Counted from the first letter of the stretch, positions 1 through 7,480 are shown. The stretch is 64,000 nucleotides of DNA from Geomonas propionica (GCF_016458235.1 NZ_JAEMHK010000014.1:1-64000), one strand, 5' to 3'. Program-made: numbers and translations. The notes: generated by a model from the letters alone, not told the origin.

Positions 1-56
1 TTTTCGCAGGCGTAAGGACCGGTAAACGAACAGAACGTTGGTTACGTCTTGCTGAA

Positions 57-70
57 GATTAGCGCTAATC
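57..70. repeat. Perfect 14-bp palindrome
   Basis: GATTAGCGCTAATC lies 29 bp beyond the stop codon of the PLD-like gene. It is too short and too lacking in a T run to be called a terminator; it may be a protein binding site or chance. Confidence 0.3.
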
Positions 71-98
71 GGCTAAAATCATAGGCTCCCGATGTTTC

Positions 99-686
99 TC
101 AGGTCGGAGGTCTTAAGCCGCGCTTGACGCGGCGGTCGTTTCGCTTTTTGAACTCCTTTTGATACTCTTCGATTCTTTCCTTGGTTGCCTCAAGCACCAT
201 TTCCTTTCGGCCCTTCAACTCCAGCAGGTAGACGAGAAGTTCGTTATGGAAGGCGGTGTCGAAACCTCCTTTAACCACTACCGACGCCTCGTCGTTTTTC
301 GATAGTCCTCCCTCCGTGAGGTTTGCCGACCCAATAATTGCGGTGAATTTGCTGGAGGTTCTGAAATAATAGACCTTGGTGTGAAAGATCGAGCCTTTCT
401 TTTCACAGAGGTAGAGCTTAGCCCCCCTGTGCTGCGAGACTAAGTCAAGCAACTCAGTGAGGGCCTCCGGCGTGGTGTTCCACTCGTTCAGGCTGGCGTA
501 GATTTCCACCGGGACCCCACGCTCTAAAGCAGAGATGAGTTGCGATTTGATTAACCTGATGCCATTGGGTTTCCAGTAAGCCGCACAGAGGATGATAGAT
601 TCTGCGTCAGTTCCGGCCTTGGCGAGTACCTCTTCATGACTGTGTCCCTTGTTCAGGCTGTTGCTCACAAACTCTATGGAATCCAT
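99..686 (-). CDS. Phospholipase D-like (HKD family) protein
   Basis: 195 aa, cytoplasmic by appearance (no signal peptide). The C-terminal half carries one HKD-type motif, FHTKVYYF followed by IIGSANLTEGGL, which is the PLD-superfamily active site (His, Lys, then the GSxN signature). Only one HKD copy is visible, so activity would need a homodimer, as in the small Nuc/BfiI-type nucleases. The family includes nucleases, restriction enzymes and lipases; nuclease or restriction-type activity is the more likely reading for a short single-motif bacterial protein, but the substrate cannot be told. The last 30 residues are very basic (KRNDRRVKRGLRPP), fitting nucleic-acid contact. It sits alone at the edge of an accessory block, followed by a REP-like inverted repeat on its upstream side. 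Confidence 0.75.
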   Translation of the reverse strand: MDSIEFVSNSLNKGHSHEEVLAKAGTDAESIILCAAYWKPNGIRLIKSQLISALERGVPVEIYASLNEWNTTPEALTELLDLVSQHRGAKLYLCEKKGSIFHTKVYYFRTSSKFTAIIGSANLTEGGLSKNDEASVVVKGGFDTAFHNELLVYLLELKGRKEMVLEATKERIEEYQKEFKKRNDRRVKRGLRPPT

Positions 687-777
687 TTAGCAGTCTCCTT
701 CATGGGGAATAGCAGTTTACTGGGGCTGATAAAGGCTAGAGGGGGGGCGTCCATGTATTGTGGGCTAATATTAGCAA

Positions 778-850
778 GAGGGACGTGTTGAGATTTTAAC
801 TTCTTTCTCTGTTGCGTCTGCAAATCTCAGAATCTCAGCAACGTCCCCTA
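778..850. repeat. REP-like inverted repeat (GGGACGT...ACGTCCC)
   Basis: The left arm GGGACGTGTTGAGATTT and the right arm AATCTCAGCAACGTCCCC are near-complementary and enclose about 40 bases, so the unit can fold into a long hairpin. It lies in the 338-bp gap (687-1024) between two leftward genes, where no gene is seen. A related half-unit, AGGGGACGTTGTTGAGTT, occurs at 2601-2618. Repeats of this kind are usually mobilised by IS200-like REP transposases, none of which is in the window. Confidence 0.6.
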
Positions 851-1024
851 GTGCCCTAGTGCCTCTCTACCTTGCGATTTTAAGTAAATTTCAAGTAAGT
901 CTTACTGTCAAATCTGTTCTACAACACTAACGCCGAGAGCGCAGCGTCGTGACCGCTGTCGCGCTTGTGATCTTTTGCCGTCAATCCCCGGTATCGGTGC
1001 CATGGCGCTTGCCAGCGGCTTCTT

Positions 1025-2032
1025 TTAAGATTTTTTCAAATCGTTATTGTCTGTGTGACAATCATTGCAAATATCATCTTTAAAATATGATGCAGGGAAG
1101 AACGACTTACATTTTTGGCACTTTATAAGTTTGTATCGTAAATACAACCACATTTCATTCCAGTATTCACTGTCTGATTCTTTCATCAACAGTGTTTCCT
1201 TCACCTCGTTCTTTTTTAAGGCAAATACAGCTTGGAAATAGGCGCCATTTCTGAGGTGATGCCGCAACGAAATGAGGTATGTAATTCTTGCGTTCGCAAT
1301 TAGCGAACCGAACATAGTAACGTATATAAACTTTTTCGCACTAATTCTTGTCAAGTTCATTACTTTAAATGCAGTAGGGTCAATAATAAATAAAACTTTT
1401 GATATCAGTCCAATTTGATCAAACCAATACAGCAAAAAATAAAATACAGCTAAAATTAGAGACAAAAAGGAAATGTAGGTCAGGCATTCGGCAAATACCC
1501 ACTGTTCTTCAATCTCCTTTCTGGCATCTTTGTCGAGAAGCAGCCAAAACATTGGCCAGAAAAAAATTGACTTAATTCCATATCTTGAATTGGGATATGC
1601 TTCATAAGCTCTAAGAATATTTCCGAGCAAAGTTGGCATTTCCGCTTGGTAACGCGGCACTCGTTCAGTTGGAATTTCTTTTATTGGAAAGCGGAGCAAT
1701 TTGCCATTGATAACTTGTCGCTTTATCTGATCATTAGTCTGATCATAGACTGTTTGAAGATGTGTGATTTTTTTTTGTAATCGTGAAATGCAAAATTTTC
1801 TCAGAAATTCCGGCCAAAACCAGTACCCTTCGTAGAATCTTAAAATATGTTCTCCAATAAAGATACAAAATAAACCTACAGCAATTGAAAAGAAGATATA
1901 AAATTCAAAGTTACTACCTAGTCTGTAAGGAAACACACACTCGTACACTGGAGCTATAGCCAGCGATGCGAATGAACCCGGGATAATTATTCGCAATAAA
2001 AAAGGAAAGCCAAAACTGAAAAATGATTTCAT
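1025..2032 (-). CDS. Membrane protein of unknown function with C-terminal zinc ribbon
   Basis: 335 aa, not recognised. Hydrophobic stretches suggest membrane segments near residues 10-30 and 43-62 and two or three more between about 185 and 260. A charged segment with coiled-coil character (about 80-115) lies between them. The last 35 residues hold CQKC and CNDC pairs about 15 residues apart, a rubredoxin-like or zinc-ribbon knuckle that should face the cytoplasm. The gene follows the stray L9 gene by 14 bases on the same strand, so the two probably form one transcript. The base composition is clearly more AT-rich than the 5.9-24 kb core, a sign of acquisition from elsewhere. Confidence 0.6.
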   Translation of the reverse strand: MKSFFSFGFPFLLRIIIPGSFASLAIAPVYECVFPYRLGSNFEFYIFFSIAVGLFCIFIGEHILRFYEGYWFWPEFLRKFCISRLQKKITHLQTVYDQTNDQIKRQVINGKLLRFPIKEIPTERVPRYQAEMPTLLGNILRAYEAYPNSRYGIKSIFFWPMFWLLLDKDARKEIEEQWVFAECLTYISFLSLILAVFYFLLYWFDQIGLISKVLFIIDPTAFKVMNLTRISAKKFIYVTMFGSLIANARITYLISLRHHLRNGAYFQAVFALKKNEVKETLLMKESDSEYWNEMWLYLRYKLIKCQKCKSFFPASYFKDDICNDCHTDNNDLKKS

Positions 2033-2046
2033 GTACGCCCTCGTTG

Positions 2047-2556
2047 TTATTTCTTAGGAGGTGACGGAGGGACATCGTCTTCACCTCCAGGATTTACGCA
2101 GCAAACAGCGCTTTCAACGCCTATGACTTTTATTACCAAACCTGCGGTAATTTCTGGGTGTAACTTTACCAGCGCCCTGTGCTCACCAATAGCTTTTATT
2201 GGTTCTGTCAAAATTATGCGTTTTCTATCAATTTCTACGCCGCACTCTTTTAAATTATTGGCAAGTTCTAGGTTAGTGATAGAACCGAATAATTTGCCAT
2301 GCTCTCCTGCTTTATGCTGCACAGTTATCTGTATAGCTTCAATTTTAGCTGCGAGTACTTTTGCTGCATCGAGGACTCGTTTCTTTTTATACTCTAAATG
2401 TCTTTTAGCGTGTTCAAGAGCTTTTGCGTTCTTTGTATTTGCTTCAACTGCAAATCCCTTAGGAAGTAAATAATTTCTTGCATAGCCTGGTGCTACTTTA
2501 ACGATATCGCCAATTCTCCCAAGTTCCTCAATGTTCTCCTTTAGTATAACTTTCAT
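2047..2556 (-). CDS. rplI: Ribosomal protein bL9 homologue, isolated copy
   Basis: 169 aa. The N-terminal domain (MKVILKENIEELGRIGDIV, then GYARNYLLPKGFA) is the classic rRNA-binding L9 fold, followed by the long connecting helix and the C-terminal domain (HGKLFGSITNLELA). It is about 20 residues longer than the usual 148-150 because of a tail with a CC pair and an acidic/Pro-rich end. The start is set at the second Met because GGAGG lies just upstream of it. L9 is normally encoded with rpsF and rpsR; here it stands between a DUF2845 gene and an unknown membrane protein in AT-rich DNA. It is therefore probably a second, acquired or displaced copy. Whether the chromosome has a standard rplI elsewhere cannot be seen. 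Confidence 0.85.
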   Translation of the reverse strand: MKVILKENIEELGRIGDIVKVAPGYARNYLLPKGFAVEANTKNAKALEHAKRHLEYKKKRVLDAAKVLAAKIEAIQITVQHKAGEHGKLFGSITNLELANNLKECGVEIDRKRIILTEPIKAIGEHRALVKLHPEITAGLVIKVIGVESAVCCVNPGGEDDVPPSPPKK

Positions 2557-2600
2557 TGCTCCTCCGTTCATATTGAAATTCTAATTTGTTAGGGGTGCTA

Positions 2601-2626
2601 AGGGGACGTTGTTGAGTTGATTGACT
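2601..2626. repeat. REP-like half unit (AGGGGACGTTGTTGAGTT)
   Basis: This stretch, between the L9 and DUF2845 genes, matches the arm of the inverted repeat at 778-850. Only one arm is visible here. Confidence 0.5.
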
Positions 2627-2708
2627 TGGCGGGGTAAAAGCAAACAACTTCCGCCTGCCATACCTTCGCCATATGGCCCCATCGTCACATGACCACCAAT
2701 CTCGGCTA

Positions 2709-3311
2709 TCAATATCCATATTCGAGACTGAGAACTTTGCTCACGCGGCCGCCTTTAAAACAAACACCTTGCATGAACTCATTGGGACCAAAGTTGTACA
2801 ACCAAATCTCTCGGCAGTCTCTGGCGCCACCTGATCGAGTTGCCGGCTGTGCGCATTTTTCTAAGACCTCTCCCCTTGTGTCGCCTTTCGTCGCTATACC
2901 GTTACTGCACCTGCACGCTTCAAAGACGTTCATCCGGGTGTTGCCATTTGCTGCATTCATAGCAATCAATGCGACATTTTTCGGTGGGGCGGCGTGTTGT
3001 GGTGCAACCGGTGCCGGAGATGCCTGTTCAGGGGACAACGGTGAACCCTGCTGCAAACCTTGCTGGTATGCAGCCTGAATAGGTGCCTGTTCAGCACGGG
3101 GTGCTTGGTATCTTGCCGGGACGATAACGACCTCGTTCCCGTTCTTGTCGGTGTAGTGTTCGTAACCGGCTGAATCTGTCTGTTTCTGAGCCTGCTGGGC
3201 GTCCCCCTCTCTCCCTCTCTCCCTCTCTCCCTCTCTCCCTCTCTCCCTCTCTCCCTCTCTCCCTCTCTCCCTCTCTCCGATTGGTCTGAAAACCGACTGC
3301 TTGGGACACAT
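2709..3311 (-). CDS. DUF2845-domain protein with repeat array in place of the N-terminus
   Basis: The C-terminal 70 residues (RCSNGIATKGDTRGEVLEKC, then CREIWLYNFG and VCFKGGRVSKV) fit DUF2845, a small domain of exported proteobacterial proteins. Upstream is a Pro/Ala/Gln-rich stretch and a YTDKNGNEVVIVP segment typical of periplasmic proteins. DUF2845 proteins normally start with a signal peptide; here the sequence before residue 38 is encoded by a tandem 8-bp array and reads as GERERGRE repeats in any frame. No signal peptide is found upstream in any frame. The listed start is therefore only the longest frame. Either the gene has lost its 5' end, or the array controls expression by slippage. 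A terminator lies immediately upstream. Confidence 0.55.
   Translation of the reverse strand: MCPKQSVFRPIGERERGREGERERGREGERERGREGDAQQAQKQTDSAGYEHYTDKNGNEVVIVPARYQAPRAEQAPIQAAYQQGLQQGSPLSPEQASPAPVAPQHAAPPKNVALIAMNAANGNTRMNVFEACRCSNGIATKGDTRGEVLEKCAQPATRSGGARDCREIWLYNFGPNEFMQGVCFKGGRVSKVLSLEYGY
3204..3278. repeat. Tandem octanucleotide microsatellite, about 9 units of CTCTCCCT
   Basis: A near-perfect array of the 8-bp unit (AGGGAGAG on the coding strand) spans about 75 bases inside the 5' part of the DUF2845 gene. Eight is not a multiple of three, so gain or loss of one unit changes the reading frame, the hallmark of phase-variable contingency loci. All three frames through the array are open, because the unit contains no stop codon. 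Confidence 0.9.
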
Positions 3312-3322
3312 TTGCTTACTTC

Positions 3323-3349
3323 AAAAAAAATGGAGAATTGCCTCTCCAT
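3323..3349 (-). terminator. Rho-independent terminator of the 203-aa gene
   Basis: On the minus strand, ATGGAGA and TCTCCAT form a 7-bp stem with a 6-base loop, followed directly by eight T. It lies 14 bases after the stop of the upstream unknown gene and just before the apparent start of the DUF2845 gene, separating the two transcripts. Confidence 0.75.
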
Positions 3350-3362
3350 CTTTCTCGAAGGG

Positions 3363-3974
3363 CTACCCCATTGTGGTTGATTGTTTTTTAAGTTGGCGAA
3401 GCAATAACCATGTGCTCATCATCACGCCAAGAATGGACCCAACTCCGGTAGAGAACTCGTATGTTAACCGAATTTTCTTCAATTCCCGAACGGGATAGAA
3501 CACTCCAGTGCCCTCTTCGATAATGTTTAGTTCGTATTGCATTACTCCTAGCACATCCTGTGGCATAATGGATTGCGTTGGGCTACTACGGGGAGGGTAA
3601 ATAATTTTTTGACTATAATTTGGTACTCCAAGTTTCTCGCTTGTCACCTCCTTCCAATCAGAAAGGACAATGTCATAAGAATACGGTACCTTTTTTGTGA
3701 TTTTTTTGTGTATTAATATCGGCCTCCCAGATCCATCCATGACAGCCATTTTTAAATTTTGACGCCTGAGCTTGGAGGGAGGATCAGTGGCGAGGTGGTT
3801 TTCGGGAAGTTCCACTTCTTTCCATGCATATTGGGGTACGATTTCGTCATAAGTCACCGTTCTTTTTGGTAATACATGATCTAAGGTGATAGATAGAATT
3901 AGCGCCAGCGCACCACAGAGCAGTGGTGACAGAGCTATACACTCCTTTATTAAGCCCTCTTTTAAATATTTCAT
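3363..3974 (-). CDS. Two-pass membrane protein of unknown function
   Basis: 203 aa, not recognised. A hydrophobic segment at about residues 12-33 and another near 175-195 flank a soluble middle part rich in Lys, Pro and Tyr with no known motif. The topology (two membrane anchors around a probably periplasmic domain of about 140 residues) resembles Wzz/co-polymerase or sensor-anchor layouts in shape only; no signature residues support those families. The gene is AT-rich and is followed by a clear terminator, so it is transcribed alone. The upstream 296 bp (3975-4270) hold no gene, only one copy of the direct repeat near their left... that is, Fic-proximal, end. Confidence 0.5.
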   Translation of the reverse strand: MKYLKEGLIKECIALSPLLCGALALILSITLDHVLPKRTVTYDEIVPQYAWKEVELPENHLATDPPSKLRRQNLKMAVMDGSGRPILIHKKITKKVPYSYDIVLSDWKEVTSEKLGVPNYSQKIIYPPRSSPTQSIMPQDVLGVMQYELNIIEEGTGVFYPVRELKKIRLTYEFSTGVGSILGVMMSTWLLLRQLKKQSTTMG

Positions 3975-4217
3975 TGTGAATCCAATTTGCTATTCAGTAG
4001 CAGCCCGCAGTGTCCGATGTTTCAGCAATTGCTTATTAAGCGGGTCACACTATAAGATGTCTTTTGAGGCAAGTCAAACGGGAATGACTGCCATGCTGGA
4101 AGATCGACTGATCCAGTCACACGCAGGCTTGGAACACCGACGACCTCCCAGAGCGGGGAGGGGGGCGGGGCTTTGTGGTAAGAGTGGGGTCAGGGGGCGA
4201 GAACTGCTCGCGTGGGG

Positions 4218-4263
4218 ACGAAAGAAGGGGCGAATGATTATTCGCCCCTACAGGGTCATGCGT
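4218..4263. repeat. 46-bp REP-like repeat, copy 1 (flanks Fic gene)
   Basis: The core AGGGGCGAAT-GATT-ATTCGCCCCT is palindromic and is followed by ACAGGGTCATGCGT. It matches the copy at 5539-5584 at 44 of 46 positions in direct orientation. It ends 7 bases from the stop codon of the Fic gene. Confidence 0.85.
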
Positions 4264-4270
4264 ACTGGCC

Positions 4271-5320
4271 TCAGCGCCCCACAGTGTACCAGGTCCCCCT
4301 GCCGTTGCCGTGCTGCAGGAGGTGCCCTTGCTGCACCAGTTGGCGGAAGTGAAGCTTGGCCGTGTTCCGGTTCAGACCGAGCAGTTCGACCGCATCGGAG
4401 ATGGTGACCCTGCCACGCTCCCTGGCAATTGCCACCAGTCGCTCCGCCACCGGCGACATCCGCTCCAGGAGATTCTCGCGTTCCACCTTGTAGAGGAGGG
4501 CGTCCTTCTGCCTCTTCAGGCTCTGCAGGAAGAACCGCACCCATGGGTCGAGGTTCTCTTTCTCGCTGCGGATCTCGCGCTGCGCCTGCCGAAGCGCGCG
4601 GTAATAAGCATCCTTATTTTCCTCGATCACCCGCTCAAGCGAGCTGTAGGGGACGTAGCGGTAGCCGCTCCGGGTCAAGAGGAGGGTGGTGAGCACCCGG
4701 GAGAGCCGACCGTTGCCGTCTTGAAAGGGATGGATGGCGAGAAAGTGCACCGTGAAGGCCGCGACGACCAACAGCGGATGGAGTTCCCGCTCCGAGAGTG
4801 CACGGCGAGTCGCCTCGATGAACTCCGCCATGAGCTTCGGGGTGTCGAAGGGAGAGGCTGTCTCAAAGATGACGCCCAGGCTTTTGCCGTCAGGATCGAA
4901 GGCCTCGACGTTGTTGGAAAACTTCTTGTATTCCCCGCGGTGGGTCAGGTCCTTGCCGCTGTACTTGAGGAGAATACCGTGCAGTTGCTTCACGTGGTTC
5001 TCCGTGAGCGTGATCTGCTCCCAGGAATCGAAAACCACTCCCATGGCCTCGGCGTAGCCTGCGACCTCTTCCTCGTCTCGGGAGCGGAAGGAGTTCACGT
5101 CGAGGTTGGCGAGAAGAAGCTCCACCTGATGGTCGGAGAGCTTCGCCCCTTCGATCCTGGTCGAGGAACCGACCGATTCGATGGTGGCGACGCGGCGCAG
5201 CGACTGCAGCACGTCCGGCGCAAGTTTGCCCAGAAGTTCCCAGCGTCCCTTGAACTCGTCCAGTTCCGCAACCAGATTCAGCACACTTGCGTCGATAGTT
5301 ATGCTTTCCAGTCTGATCAT
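4271..5320 (-). CDS. Fic-domain protein (class II, N-terminal inhibitory motif) with winged helix
   Basis: 349 aa. Fic enzymes transfer AMP (or another nucleotide moiety) from NTP to a hydroxyl of a target protein. The active-site loop H197-PFQDGNGR is complete. An upstream SSTRIEG (S53xxxE57G58) fits the auto-inhibitory (S/T)xxxE(G/N) helix, so it is a class II, self-inhibited enzyme of the Fic_N-Fic type. The C-terminal 60 residues look like a winged helix-turn-helix (TISDAVELLGLNRNTAKLHF), suggesting it binds DNA, perhaps its own promoter. The start was moved to the Met after AGAGGGAT, which leaves no long unexplained N-terminus. No antitoxin gene lies beside it. It stands between two direct repeats, next to tRNA-Sec. 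Confidence 0.88.
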   Translation of the reverse strand: MIRLESITIDASVLNLVAELDEFKGRWELLGKLAPDVLQSLRRVATIESVGSSTRIEGAKLSDHQVELLLANLDVNSFRSRDEEEVAGYAEAMGVVFDSWEQITLTENHVKQLHGILLKYSGKDLTHRGEYKKFSNNVEAFDPDGKSLGVIFETASPFDTPKLMAEFIEATRRALSERELHPLLVVAAFTVHFLAIHPFQDGNGRLSRVLTTLLLTRSGYRYVPYSSLERVIEENKDAYYRALRQAQREIRSEKENLDPWVRFFLQSLKRQKDALLYKVERENLLERMSPVAERLVAIARERGRVTISDAVELLGLNRNTAKLHFRQLVQQGHLLQHGNGRGTWYTVGR

Positions 5321-5330
5321 ATCCCTCTCC

Positions 5331-5360
5331 ACCCGTAAATATACCCATAAATACCCAAAA
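5331..5360. promoter_or_regulatory. Triple ACCC(A/G)TAA repeats just upstream of the Fic start
   Basis: ACCCGTAAAT, ATACCCATAA and ATACCCAAAA follow one another within 30 bases, 10 to 40 bases upstream of the Fic start codon. Their regular 10-12-bp spacing puts them on one face of the helix. The Fic protein has a winged helix, so autoregulation through these repeats is a reasonable inference, not shown. Confidence 0.35.
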
Positions 5361-5538
5361 GAACAACGAGGATTCTCGCACGGTAAACCCCAAGTCCGTA
5401 TCATGTAAGCGTGGTCGGGTCGAATGGGCGGTATTAGGGCGCAGTTGTTTTTCAGGAACGCGCTACAGACGCGATTTGGGACGGAAGCTTCTCAGAAGCC
5501 GTGCGAGGAAGTTGACTGGGAGATGCGGGATGGGATGA

Positions 5539-5584
5539 ACGAAAGTAGGGGCGAATGATTATTCGCCCCTACAAGGTCATGCGT
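5539..5584. repeat. 46-bp REP-like repeat, copy 2 (between Fic and tRNA-Sec)
   Basis: Direct copy of the repeat at 4218-4263 with two differences. It ends 8 bases from the 3' end of tRNA-Sec, so the Fic gene is bracketed by the two copies. Confidence 0.85.
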
Positions 5585-5592
5585 TTAGGTAA

Positions 5593-5690
5593 TGGCGGAA
5601 GCACATGGGAATCGAACCCACCAGGGAAGTTTCTCACCCCCCTCACTGGTTTTGAAGACCAGGCCGCCCACCAGCGACGGTGGTGCTTCC
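5593..5690 (-). tRNA. selC: tRNA-Sec (anticodon TCA)
   Basis: 98 nt including an encoded CCA. The 8-bp acceptor stem GGAAGCAC/GTGCTTCC, the discriminator G, the anticodon loop CTTCAAA with TCA, and the long variable arm (GTGAGGGGGGTGAGAAACTTCCC region) are all diagnostic of selenocysteine tRNA. The T arm GGGTTCGATTCCC is standard. Its presence means the cell makes selenoproteins; selA, selB and selD are not in the window. selC is a well-known integration target, and the DNA on its 3' side here is accessory in character. Confidence 0.97.
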
Positions 5691-5869
5691 TCATTCGTTT
5701 CTGTCGTACTTGTTTAAAACATCTCCAACCTTTAGTCAATATGTAAATTCGAATGTAATTCATTGGGCTCGGTCTGATCGAGCTGACCTACATCTTTCAT
5801 ATTTGTGCCCGGTATAAATTGTATTCGTTATTGCTAATACTTATCACACTCTCACTACCCCGCTCACCC

Positions 5870-5898
5870 TTGACAAACCATCGTGTTTTCTGTATAGC
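5870..5898 (+). promoter_or_regulatory. Sigma-70-type promoter for the yggT operon
   Basis: TTGACA, a 17-bp spacer, and TATAGC lie about 40 bases before the YggT start codon. Confidence 0.6.
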
Positions 5899-5935
5899 TT
5901 GGCATGCTTTACCACCCAATCTCTGAGGGGGAGAA

Positions 5936-6268
5936 ATGATCCTGCTTGCCAACATCCTCTTGGCCCTTGCGAAGATCGTCGAGTTGGCCAGTGGTCTTTT
6001 AACCGTCTATAAGTACATACTGCTCGCGAGCGTCATCATCTCCTGGGTCAACGCCGATCCTTACAACCCCATCGTCAACTTCATCTACCGCGTGACGGAG
6101 CCGGCTCTGCGGCGCATCCGCCGCTACATGCCGGACACCGGGATGCTCGACCTCTCGCCGCTGGTCCTGTTCGCCCTCATCTACCTGGTGCAGATCATCG
6201 TCTTCGACACCGCCTATACCTACCTGATGATCTTCAGTACCCAGCTCAAAGGAGGGGGAACCCTGTGA
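5936..6268 (+). CDS. YggT family membrane protein
   Basis: 110 aa, with two hydrophobic segments (about 1-40 and 70-105) around the conserved loop SWVNADPYNPIVNFIYRVTEP, the YggT signature. YggT proteins are small inner-membrane proteins implicated in osmotic tolerance and, by neighbourhood, in cell division or the septal region; the biochemical role is unknown. A strong GAGGGGGAG site precedes the ATG. Its stop overlaps the GTG start of the DivIVA-family gene, so they are translationally coupled, the usual order also in Gram-positive ylm clusters (yggT-divIVA). Confidence 0.9.
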   Translation: MILLANILLALAKIVELASGLLTVYKYILLASVIISWVNADPYNPIVNFIYRVTEPALRRIRRYMPDTGMLDLSPLVLFALIYLVQIIVFDTAYTYLMIFSTQLKGGGTL

Positions 6269-6711
6269 AAATATCTCCGATGGACATCCAGCAGCAGCAG
6301 TTCAAGGGAAAGATGCTGGGCGGCCTCGACCCCGAGGACGTCGATAGCTTTCTGCAACTGGTTGCCGGCGAGATGGAGGAGCTGATCAGGGAGAACAACG
6401 ACCTGAAGGAGCGCTTAAACCGTAACGCGACCGCGATGGCCGAGATGGAGGCCCGCGAATCGCAACTGCGAGAGACCATGCTCGCGGCCCAGCGCATCAC
6501 CGAGGAGATGAAGGCGAACGCCCAGAAGGAGGCGCACCTCATGATCTCGGAGGCGGAGCTGAAGGGAGAGCGCATCATCGCGGACGCCGAGAACAAGCTG
6601 GTGCAGTTGAACAACCAGATACAGGACCTGAGAAGGGACAAGCTCCAGTTCGAGAGCGGCTTCAAGAACCTCCTGGATACCTACTACAAGTTGCTCGCGC
6701 TGGATAAATAA
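6265..6711 (+). CDS. DivIVA-domain coiled-coil protein
   Basis: 148 aa from a GTG start. The N-terminus MKISPMDIQQQQFKGKMLGG-LDPEDVDSFL matches the DivIVA membrane-binding domain (the I-x-x-x-x-F and dD(V)D-F-L pattern). The rest (about 35-148) is continuous coiled coil. DivIVA proteins gather at negatively curved membrane such as the division site and recruit partners. The protein overlaps yggT by four bases and the next gene by one (TAATG), so the four genes to the CBS protein form one tight operon. In Deltaproteobacteria the exact function is not established. Confidence 0.88.
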   Translation: MKISPMDIQQQQFKGKMLGGLDPEDVDSFLQLVAGEMEELIRENNDLKERLNRNATAMAEMEARESQLRETMLAAQRITEEMKANAQKEAHLMISEAELKGERIIADAENKLVQLNNQIQDLRRDKLQFESGFKNLLDTYYKLLALDK

Positions 6712-7025
6712 TGAGCCAGGAGTCGGTGAGGGTTACCCAGACGCCGGAGGGGCTCATCTTTACGGTGCACGTGCAGCCGCGCGCCTCGCGCAGCGAGATC
6801 TGCGGCCCCAAGGAAGGCGAGCTCCGGGTCCGGCTCACGTCGCCGCCGGTTGACGACGCGGCCAACAAGCAGTGCGTGGAACTGATCGCGAAAAGCCTGG
6901 GCATCGCCAAGTCCAAGGTGAGCATCAAGTCCGGGTCCAAGTCCCGGCACAAGGTAGTGAGGGTGGAGGGGGTAGAGCAGGATGATCTCGACCCGCTATT
7001 CAAAATAAACAAGGAGCATCCATGA
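6711..7025 (+). CDS. DUF167 (YggU) family protein
   Basis: 104 aa. HVQPRASRSEICG, LRVRLTSPPVDDAANKQCVE and SGSKSRHKVVRV are the conserved blocks of the YggU/DUF167 family, small alpha/beta proteins of unknown biochemical role found throughout bacteria and archaea. The start codon shares a base with the divIVA stop, and the end overlaps the CBS gene (ATGA), fitting a translationally coupled yggT-divIVA-yggU string. Confidence 0.92.
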   Translation: MSQESVRVTQTPEGLIFTVHVQPRASRSEICGPKEGELRVRLTSPPVDDAANKQCVELIAKSLGIAKSKVSIKSGSKSRHKVVRVEGVEQDDLDPLFKINKEHP

Positions 7026-7480
7026 AGGCGAGAGACATTATGGTAACGGACGTGCCGTCCATCACCACCAAGACCACGGTGGCAGAGGCGGTCCGGATCA
7101 TGAAGAGCAACTTCGGCGACGAGAGTTTCCTGAACGCGGCGCCGGGCCTGATCGTGGTCAACGAAAGGGGAGGGCTGGCAGGCATCCTGACGCCGCTCAG
7201 CATCATCACGGCCATCATGGACGGCGCGCCGGAAGGGAAATCCGACCCCGCTTTCTTCGGCTCTCTGTGCGACCGCATCAAGGATCTTCCCATCTCCGTC
7301 ATCATGGAGCACCAGCCGATCTCGGTAACCCAGGACGCCAGCGTCAGCGATATAGCGCGGCTCTTCCTCACCCACCGCTTCCAGAGGGTGCCGGTGGTGG
7401 ACGGCAAAAAGGTGGTGGGCCTCATCTACCGCTCGCGCCTGCTCTTCGCCATTTCCCATAGTCTCCAGGTTGCCCCTTGA
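7022..7480 (+). CDS. Two-CBS-domain protein
   Basis: 152 aa made of a CBS pair: the first begins ARDIMVTDVPSITTKTTVAEAV, the second VIMEHQPISVTQDASVSDIARLFLTHRFQRVPVVD. Paired CBS domains bind adenosine nucleotides (AMP, ATP, SAM) or c-di-AMP and act as energy or ligand sensors. There is no fused enzyme domain, so it must act on a partner. The region between the CBS domains (about 70-95) is slightly longer than usual. It is the last gene of the yggT operon; the promoter of the next gene lies across its stop codon. Confidence 0.88.
   Translation: MKARDIMVTDVPSITTKTTVAEAVRIMKSNFGDESFLNAAPGLIVVNERGGLAGILTPLSIITAIMDGAPEGKSDPAFFGSLCDRIKDLPISVIMEHQPISVTQDASVSDIARLFLTHRFQRVPVVDGKKVVGLIYRSRLLFAISHSLQVAP

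Noticed and set aside
3204-3278. CRISPR array
   Set aside because: The 8-bp units are contiguous with no spacers; it is a microsatellite. No other spaced repeats were seen in the window.
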